Positions 55,975-64,000 of a stretch of 64,000 nucleotides of DNA are shown one piece after another. The position numbers and the translations under genes are program-made. The stretch is taken from NCBI GenBank assembly GCA_902805475.1, contig CADCSX010000001.1, positions 930,001 to 994,000 on the forward strand. The letters are read 5' to 3'. Within the stretch, counting starts at the first letter, position 1, and the number at the start of each line of letters is the position of its first letter. Origin of the DNA: Entonaema liquescens (taxonomy: Eukaryota > Ascomycota > Sordariomycetes > Xylariales > Xylariaceae). Under the pieces are notes generated by a model. It worked only from the letters and a program-made list of their open reading frames with translations, was not told where the DNA came from and did no database searches.

Positions 55975-58063
55975 GGCGCCGGTGGTAGAAGGTTGTAGGG
56001 CAGAAAAAGCAAGAAAAAAACGAAGGGAATGTGGTATTAATGAATGTTTAGGAGTGGAGACCGATCTTTAATTCAGATCTTCTCCAATGCTTCCCCCCAG
56101 CAAGGCGCGTCCAACGGTTGCGACGATAAGCTGATTCGAGGACCGGGGTGGATTTGTTTGCCGTTTCCAACAAACAGCTCCAACTGACGAGCATTAACTA
56201 CCACCGAGTTGTACGAAGTGGCCTCTCAGCGTCGCAACCCGGTTTTTTTGGATCCGGCTTCCTATCGAGTCTAGGGCGCAGCTCCTCCTGCAATTATAAG
56301 GCAGTCCGCGCGACAGGCGATAGAGATGGCAGGTCAGGTCAAACACGCCGGAGAGCTGTCACCCCAGAATCCCGGGATTCGTCCCCTCGCTATCTTTCCC
56401 GCTAGCACGCGTCGCAACGTTACTTTGTTAGACCGCGCCGTCGTGTCGGTTCTGCGGCGGCGACTGCGTGATAAGGCGATATGCACTGACAACCGCTTGG
56501 ACAGTGTACCTGATTTTCGGGCAGTTGGACGAAAGGGTCGTTGGAAATCTGGAGAGAAGGCCAAGTGGCGGGGGGGAAGAAAGAGGGTGGTTTTATTATT
56601 TTTCTTTTTTGTTATTCCTAGACATTTTTTTTACCATGTACTGTTTCTACGTATGTACGGCAATGGGCAAAGTAGATCTCCAATGCAAGTACGTGCTTAA
56701 CGAGATTGACATGATTGATTGGCTCGTTAATTAATGCAGGTCCTCTTTCTCTCATCTAAAGGATCGAGAATGATTGCTTAATCAATCTCATTCGGCTAAT
56801 CTTTGCCTCCCACGGCTTCGCGATGGCACATAAACGGTGCCAGGGGCAGAGGTCTTTTTTTTTTTCGGGGCCGCTCATTAAATAAGAGAAAAAACCCCAA
56901 GGCGACCCTGGCAGTTGATCTCCTCTTACGAACGGACGGGCAGTGAACGTGCTGCCCATGTTTAGGTACCTTTTTTGCGAGCGGAGGCACCCGCTCTGCT
57001 CTCGTGTAGGATTGTACTTGGGGGAATACGGAAGGGATCTTCGCTCCATGGACCAAACCGATTGGTCCAGGGCAGGAAAAAAGGGCAGCAGCAGCATGCC
57101 AACGCCACTGACGCCAGTAGGTACAGTAGCATCATCATCTGGGGAAAATGGAGAGAGACAGGGCAGAAAGAGTCAAGGAAAAACGACAATATATCTTGGT
57201 GTAACGGCCCAAGACTCGTCCCAGTTCGAACTAGCCCGTAGATAGGCGCCGGATGTATTCCACGCCCACGACGATTTCGACTATTTAAGTTAGGTACCTA
57301 ACGGTTACTGGTACATGGCGAAGGCGGCCTCGACGTCCGTTCGCCGGTAGTTAACGTCGACGTCGCAGTGTCAAGTGCCGAGGACTACCTCATAATAAGT
57401 TCGAGAAAAGCCCCGTCGGGACGGGAAGAAGAGCCCAACAGGCGCACCTTGCTAGCCCGTTCGTGGTTAATTTTACGCGTGCAGCCGCGTGGCAAGGACA
57501 TGACAGTCTTCTAGCGTAACTCATAGCATCACGCGAGAAATGCCACTACGTACAATACAAAGTTAGCTCCAGGGCCGAGCGCATACGTATAAGAATCCGA
57601 GCTTCTAATACCTAACGACCCATCATACATACTTGCTGACTTGCAGCATGTTAGCTGAGCCCTATGAAAAGGAGACAACGGTAAGCTAAGCCAATTGACG
57701 AATCATAAGCGGGTTTAGGATCCAGGATATGAGAACAAAACCAAAGAATCCCAGTCAAAATAATTCAGATGATGAAATGCTCATCATGCCAGCAACAGCA
57801 GACTCTAAGGAACAGGCAGCTCATATTGGCATATGTATTCCTTCCATCCTGCTTCCATCGCCGTGTGGAGCCGAACCAAGCAATGCGACTTCATGCTCCC
57901 AATGCCGCGATCCTTCAGCTCAAACACCCCACCTACCTATTCCATCCATGGACCCTCGGTATATAGCAGGAATAAAAGTTAAATTAAACTGTTAAACACC
58001 AACAGTTGAAATCATCATAGGATTGATATGCCGTCCTTCCCTGAGGCCAGTAGACGGATGGTT
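55975..58063. other. intergenic, about 2.1 kb, no gene seen
   Basis: GH20 promoter region on the left and ALDH 3' flank on the right. It contains the 14-bp palindrome GTTAGGTACCTAAC at 57289-57302 and overlapping short frames on both strands at 56750-57250 that do not look coding. Confidence 0.4.
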
Positions 58064-59723
58064 TTACAATTTCTGGCCTAGATTCACATGAATGGCCTTC
58101 GTTTGCATGTATCCAGCAAGACCAGCTTCTCCTAGCTCTCGGCCGATACCGCTCTGTTTGACACCTCCGAACGGGACTCTAAAATCAGAGTCGTTGGAGG
58201 AGTTGATCCAGACCATACCTGCCTCGATGCGCGCGGCGACGCGATGGGCGAGCTCGAGATTCTGAGTAAAAATAGCCGAGCCAAGCCCGTATGTCGTGTC
58301 ATTCGCCATTGCGATTGCTTCGTTTTCAGCCTTGAACGGTACAATGACAACGAAAGGGCCAAACACCTCTTCCCGGTAAATCTTCATGCTGTTCTTCACG
58401 TTGGTGAAAACAGTGGGCGCAATAAAATAGCCCTTCCCATTGAGCGGGCAAGGAATACCTCCGTCTGTCAGAGTAGCCCCTTCTGACTTACCTGCTTCCA
58501 CGAAGCTTAAGATCCTCTCATACTGCGCTTTGGTTACTTGAGGGCCCTGGAATGTGCCCTCCTCGAAGGGATCGCCGACCTTGCTTGTGTTCTTGACCTC
58601 TTCCCGGAACTTGTCTACGAATTTGTCGTAGATGCTCTCCTGAACAAGAATGCGTGAGGTTGCCGTGCAGATTTGACCCATGTTGCTCATAATTCCAGCG
58701 TGAGCCCATTTCGCTGCTTGCTCGATATCGGCATCTTCGAAAACTAGCAGCGGGGATTTACCACCAGTCTCAAGAGTAATGTTTTTCATGTTGACGCTGG
58801 CCGTCTTCATGATCTGCTTTCCCGTCGTCGTCGAGCCAGTGAAAGCAACTTTGTCGATGTCCAAATGGCTTGCGAGTGCATGGCCGGCCTCTTTACCATA
58901 TCCATTGGTAATATTGACAACCCCAGGAGGGAAGCCAGCCTTGGGTATGAGACTTGCCAAGTATAGGATGGATAAGGGAGTTTGTTCGGCAGGCTTCAGC
59001 ACGACTGTGTTTCCACAGGCAAGTGCCGGTCCTAATTTCCATGCCGCCATCGCCATGGGGTAATTCCACGGAATGATCTGGGCACAGACACCAATTGGTT
59101 GTTTTAATGTGTAGGCAAACTTCTGGTTGGTGGTTGGAATAGTTTCGCCGTGGATCTTGTCAGCATAGCCAGCGTAGTACCGAATGGTATTAATGACCTC
59201 CATTACGTCCCCGTGGGAGTCGCCAAGTGGTTTGCCATTATCCCAAGTCTCGATGGTGGCGAGGATATCTTCTTCTTGCTCAACCAGGTCGGCCAACTTA
59301 TACATCAACCTACCGCGATCGGTTGGGGAGATGTCTCGCCACGACTCATGGTTCAACGCAGCTCTCGCAGCAGCTACGGCCTTGTCGATATCATCGACAC
59401 TAGCTGCTTCGACGGAGCATATTTCTTGTTCATTTCTAGAGTCGAACTCATTAATATCTAGGTCACTAGCTATTTTAGAGGGGGGGGTTTAGTTCTACTG
59501 ACGTGGGATTGATGCTCGCAATCTTAGCCCCTGAACTCGATTTGACAAATTCGTTATTAATAAAAATTCCCGTAGGAAGAGTGAATTTCTTGCCGTTTGG
59601 GGCAGTGAGATCAACCTTCAAGTCAGTCATGGTGGATAAGAACTTGGATAAGTTGTTGTTTCTATTTAGATGGCGAGATGTCCAACTAGAGCGGGTAGTA
59701 GCTCTAATAACAGATTGGAACAT
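58064..59723 (-). CDS. aldehyde dehydrogenase, mitochondrial-type leader
   Basis: NAD(P)+-dependent oxidation of aldehydes to acids. Exons 59723-59503 and 59435-58064 give 531 codons, 530 aa; the junction makes SINPT | NEQEICSV. Motifs: IIPWNYPMAMAAWK, the coenzyme-binding VAFTGSTTTGKQIM, Glu in LETGGKSPLLVF, the catalytic Cys near residue 330 in MGQICTATSRI, and EEVFGPFVV. The C-terminus ends QTKAIHVNLGQKL. The first ~35 residues (MFQSVIRATTRSSWTSRHLN, then NLSKFLSTM) are Arg/Ser-rich without acids and read as a mitochondrial leader; the internal Met in STMTDLKVDLTAP could give a cytosolic form by leaky scanning or a downstream transcript start. The exact substrate is not predictable. Confidence 0.95.
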
Positions 59724-60400
59724 GGCTGGAGGGGTAGCTGTTTCCCGCTTCGCTCGTATTATATATCACTCCCTACCTAATCTATCAGGTGGGTGTACAA
59801 GTGATACCAATTCTGTGGCAAGAAGTTCCCCGCTTCAAAACAGTTATCAGCAATTACGTCCTTAACAGCAACCATACTGCAGCAGTTACAGGTACAGATA
59901 GGCCTCCGAGCCTATAGATGTGATGCCGCAGGTAGGCGCGTTTTACTAGCACACTTACTAAAACCCCCGCTAATACATAATACATAGTAAGTACTGGATC
60001 TCGTATGCTTACGTGATTGCTCCGATTCTGCTTATCTCCTAGCCTGCGATATGGAGGAGGTTTTATCTCTTACGTTGGAAAAACTCTATGGCCCCGCTAG
60101 ACGTATCGAATTACCAATCAGATACTCATGATGGATACTTATCAATGGTATTACTTAAAGGGACTATAGGGCTTAGGGGATATATTGTCCCTTCAATACA
60201 TAATCAAAGCACTGCTATCTCTAGCGGTTTAAGATTGGGGAGGTTCTGGTTTTTGAAACGAAGTGGTCGTGAAGAGCAACTTATAATCTATTATCTATGG
60301 CCATTGGGAAAAGATACAATTTGTCTAAAGAGCGAGGGCGTGTAGCTAAACCATAACACTACAGATAAGACACCCATATGCTGTGAACTCCTACCTAAAA
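59724..60400. other. intergenic, ALDH promoter and DUF6536 3' flank
   Basis: About 680 bp. An 85-codon plus-strand ATG frame (60088-60345) has no recognisable character and is not called. Confidence 0.35.
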
Positions 60401-62915
60401 TCACACATATAATTCCCCTTTCTCAGGGCATCTGACATTAGATGATTCGTCCCCGAAGCCAAGGTGCATTACTGGACTTCCATTCTCCTCGCTCATAGAC
60501 TCGGCAATGCTACTTGGCAAGGATGTAGCACCCCATTTAAGTTTCGACTGAGATAGTTTCCTTAATGCTTCTTCTTCCCCTTGGTCGTCATCGGAATAAT
60601 CTGTTGCTAGTCTCGTACTATCGTCTTCTAGATCTTGGGCGTTCTCGGTCACTAAACTCATCAGCCTATCTGCCGTTGTTATTCAGGTATACCTATTATT
60701 AACTTACCTTCACCGTTTGGGGGCGAACATTGACGGCTTTCAACTTCAGTCGAAGAAGAGATAAAACAGTGACAAGCCGCTGATATGACCAACGAGTTTG
60801 ACCCCCCTCCTACCATCTTTCCTTTGGCCTTACGTAGGCTAAAAACCAAGGGTAAGGGTATTATGACACAGGCAACAAAGAATAATGCTAGTATTGCAGG
60901 GGCTGAATAACCCAGAGATATCAAAGAGTTTTTGGAGAGATGGAAATATGCATAAGCATCGCTAGTACCATCATTAGTACCCCAAAAACCTATTGTTTCT
61001 TAGTGTTTAATAAGTCCTATTATGAAATGTGTTAGAATATACATACCTCCTTCAATACCAAAGAAAAAGAACGCGTTTGACAGAAGCCAATGGCATACTG
61101 TCATTATGATTATAAGAGGTATGCTGTACTTGTATGGTAGCTGCAGTCTATAGCTTGATATCTGCTCGCCCTTGGGATGAGAGACCCGAAGCGGTTGGTA
61201 TTTTAGACTATACGAGTTCCATTCTCGTTCGACTAGGAGTCGGGTAAGAAATGAATTATAAGAGAAGTAGCAAGACGATAGTAGGAGCTGGGGGGCATTA
61301 GCAACGATAAGTGTAATTAGGTATCCGGCGCCATTCATAATTCCAGTCATTCGAATTTCGTCTGAATGACCAAAGGGACCCCGACTACTTTGGTAATTAA
61401 CATCAGACCAGGAAAGTAATGCACCACAGAGCTAACTCACAATGTATGACCATTGGATTTGTAAGATAACACTGAACATATGGAGAGTACCACCACTGAC
61501 ATTATCAAGAAGATATATGTACGGAGCCACACGACCCGGGGTACGATGTATAGATAAAGTCGCTTTATACCCGACCACCGCCGAGGCTTTATAGCTGTAC
61601 TTGATATGTATCCATCGTGCGGAGAGTAGAATTGACGATGTCTTGATTCGAGCCGACAGCTGTCAACAATATCCATCGTCCCAAGTCCTACGGTGTAAGG
61701 GTCAGGCTTCGTAATGAAAGATACTATAGCGTCTCCTGGAGTAACAAGCGACTGGCATGGCAATTTCCAGATGACTATGGTACACTGGATGATTTTAATA
61801 AACGTGCAAACAATAACAAGTATCAGCAATACGTTAGATATACCAATCTCACAGGGCCTGGGATGGGGCTCAGCAAGGCAATATCTAACAGTCAGATTGC
61901 TGGACTTCCCATTGAAGACGTGCCTATCTTCCTCCTTGTAAGTCCAAGAAATTGACCAATTTGCTCCCAGGATTTTGTATGTATGAAACTGGATGTCTGA
62001 TTCCAGAGGAAATATCCGACACTGGCCATCGCAAAGCTTGTCCATCTGATCGGTTTTTCGATACCTTGTACATATGTCAGAGTACCATATGGAATTAATT
62101 CCATTTTGAGGGATATAAGTATTCTGCCTTGGAGATGAATCTTTGATTGACTTAGAAACTTCTCCTTGGGTCCAACCATCCGTGTTGTTGGTACCACTGT
62201 CGATTACCACCACTACATCCCTGTATTGAGTCCTCGGCTCACAAGCCATATACTCATTATAACAGGTAAGGGGGTCCATAAGAGCCCAGTTGCTTCCAGA
62301 CGTTGTAGCCTTCTTGATACCCTCTTCTTCGCTGATATCCTCGTCGGCATCCTCGTCTGGGAGGTACGATACTAGACTTGAAGTCGGGCTTGCCCATGGG
62401 ATGAAGTAATTTCCACCTCGCGTAAAGGCCTCGGTGGCGACCGTTACTCGCCAATGTGAACCCACATATTTTGTTTCGAAGATGGTACTATTGAAAAACA
62501 TGTGTATCGGCAGAGATGACAATAATAAAATGAGCCAACACGTTTTTTTAAAACGGGATATGAATTGCATATTTTTAGTAGATGGTATCCCGACATCTAA
62601 GGGATATAAGAACATGTGCGCCTTGTCGACTTCCTCGCGTGATGGAGAACTAACAATCTGCATGAAGTAGTTTGACGATGCTAAAATACCAGTTGAGAGT
62701 ACGTTGAGAAGTAGGTGCAGCAGAGTGTTGAGGTTGGATGCCTGGTTGCATGATCCCCCGAATATAATAGTAGATACGTTCAATGACGAACCTGGTTTAC
62801 TGAGGCTTATTATGAGGCATACTAATAACGATATTCCGCATATGGATACCAAAATAATATTAACGAATCCAGCCCGCCGCCAGGCGTCTTGAGGGAGCAA
62901 TTTGGATAGTGCCAT
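60401..62915 (-). CDS. DUF6536 multi-pass membrane protein, five exons at most, 787 aa
   Basis: Fungal membrane protein of unknown function. Exons 62915-61441, 61384-61047, 60989-60708 and 60669-60401 total 2364 nt. DUF6536 covers about residues 10-170: WRRAGFVNIILVS, then NLNTLLHLLLNVLSTGILAS, SNYFMQIVSSPSREEVDKAH, LDVGIPSTKNMQFISR, and LLLSSLPIHMFFNSTIFE. A large extracytosolic loop with Cys and NxT/S follows, then further membrane segments (NVLLILVIVCTFIKIIQ, TYIFLIMSVVVLSICSVL, GAGYLITLIVANAPQLLLSS, YSIPLIIIMTVCHWLLS). The junction 61441/61384 restores the family-like GPFGHSDEIR. The last intron (60707-60670) is only 38 nt and is needed to keep frame. The frame stays open upstream of the ATG at 62915 back to 63059, so an extra 5' exon is possible. 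Confidence 0.85.
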
Positions 62916-63808
62916 GCTTACAGGTACATATACTGTTTCGGGGCGGCGGATAACTACGAAACTCTGCAAGGAAGAAGTGAAATGAAATACATAACTGGAA
63001 CTGAAAAGATTAAAAGCGAAACGATGATGACGAAACGTATCTTCCCCCTCGCACGGCAACTAGGTAGTCTATTGCCTCTGTAGGAAAATCTGCTAAATCT
63101 GCCTTGTCGTTCGCCCCCAGTGAACAGATTAATTACGGTACTAATAATAGGTATCTCTGATACACAGCGGGCTGCATACGGGCTGCACAGCGCGCTTGTA
63201 CCACGTAATAACCTGTTTGTGGGTAGCAGACGGGGAAACCCTTAAGTTGATGGGCGCCCTCTAACTGGGTACTTATTAAAATGAAAATGAGGACCCTGTG
63301 ACTTAGCGACAGGAAAACTAGAATATCCATACATACTACATCACAATCTATCGGCATTGTTGTTTTCTTCCGGAAACATGAGGCCAGATTCCAGTGATGT
63401 CGGTGTACTTTGGTCAGTAAGGCAACGGGAACAAGACCGACGCGGACTCGGGACGGTGGAAGACCAATCTGTCGAGTCTCGAGTCTTTGAGAGAATAAGA
63501 TTGGGAAATAGAAGCAGAATTCGGGATTGGCATACCCCCGCAACACTTATTAAATGGAGTTCTATTCGGACGTTCCGTCTTTTCTTCAGTGGTACCCGAC
63601 TCATTTTTAATCTCACCCGACTATCTATACGGAATCTACTCGGGAATCTATTCATAATCGACAATGTTGTTGTAGGTTTCTTGCCTAGTTCTATTTATCC
63701 TATTGAATAGGACCTCGAGTTGACCGGGATTAGGCTGGCGTTCTGATACTATGGGACATATTGGAAAAGTTCGCTTTTAGGAGTGACAGTCTATACGGCA
63801 CAATATAT
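62916..63808. other. intergenic, upstream of the DUF6536 gene
   Basis: About 890 bp. Overlapping opposite frames at 63341-63710 (both near 110 codons) show no clear coding character. Nothing else is seen. Confidence 0.35.
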
Positions 63809-64000
63809 ATGACATCTATCACCATAGAGGCGGCTATACCACTTGGTATAGTTATTTTGATCTACTTTACTATTACGAGTCAAATATTGCGACTTCAAGC
63901 GGATGACAGGATGCCAGGCGAAACATTGGGTGATATGACGCAAACGGAGATGTGGTATAACGGGCGCGCTTTCTATAACGAAGTATCTATAGCCCTCTTG
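63809..64000 (+). CDS. partial open frame at the right edge, hypothetical membrane protein
   Basis: ATG at 63809 opens 64 codons without a stop to the end of the window. The product starts with a hydrophobic segment, MTSITIEAAIPLGIVILIYF, followed by a polar region (LQADDRMPGE, EMWYNGRAFYNEV). The layout, one N-terminal membrane helix starting after an Ala-Ile-Pro motif, weakly recalls the small NDUFA1-like subunit of fungal complex I, but the following sequence does not match well. It may equally be a chance frame; its end is outside the window. Confidence 0.35.
   Translation, partial: MTSITIEAAIPLGIVILIYFTITSQILRLQADDRMPGETLGDMTQTEMWYNGRAFYNEVSIALL

Noticed and set aside
56750..57250. Stack of 75-113 codon frames on both strands
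   Set aside because: Mutually overlapping frames in all phases, with no start context or domain character; the spacer is promoter-like.

Overview
The window is nuclear DNA of a filamentous ascomycete (Pezizomycotina, most likely Sordariomycetes). The reasons are short GT..AG introns, mostly 50-70 nt, with CTAAC/CTGAC-type branch sites; long intergenic spacers full of TACCTA/TAGGTA motifs; and fungal families such as CRH-type GH16, Aro8 aminotransferase, DUF6536 membrane proteins and an SWIRM/amine-oxidase/HMG histone demethylase. The class is an inference from gene content. Gene models below were built by hand from reading frames and splice sites, and most spliced lengths divide exactly by three.

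Left part (1-11 kb): the C-terminal half of a Golgi PMR1-type Ca2+/Mn2+ ATPase, a small hypothetical protein convergent with it, a five-exon aldo-keto reductase on the minus strand, MED14 of the Mediator complex (with an apparent 1-nt frameshift near its 3' end), and a DUF7053-like protein. From 10.8 to 17.1 kb is a gene-poor island that holds a 5'-truncated tRNA-Leu remnant and only doubtful ORFs.

Middle part (17-40 kb): a Ser/Pro-rich orphan protein, calcium/calmodulin-dependent protein kinase, a UBE2W-like ubiquitin-conjugating enzyme, VPS33 (SM protein of HOPS/CORVET), a 271-bp MITE with perfect 31-bp inverted ends, an LSD1-like demethylase, ATP synthase gamma subunit, and DNA topoisomerase I.

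Right part (40-64 kb): a run of mostly minus-strand genes, namely aromatic aminotransferase Aro8 with a mitochondrial-like leader, a GPI-anchored CRH transglycosylase, two divergent orphan membrane proteins, a CYP52-like P450, a secreted GH20 hexosaminidase, a mitochondrial-type aldehyde dehydrogenase, and a DUF6536 multi-pass membrane protein. An open frame runs off the right edge.

The window is mainly a housekeeping block (trafficking, transcription, chromatin, ATP synthesis) followed by a more accessory metabolic and cell-wall block. No secondary-metabolite backbone gene, CRISPR array or autonomous transposon was seen. The features most worth following up are the MITE, the MED14 frameshift, the orphan membrane gene pair, the VPS33 in-frame cassette, and several introns whose retention stays in frame.
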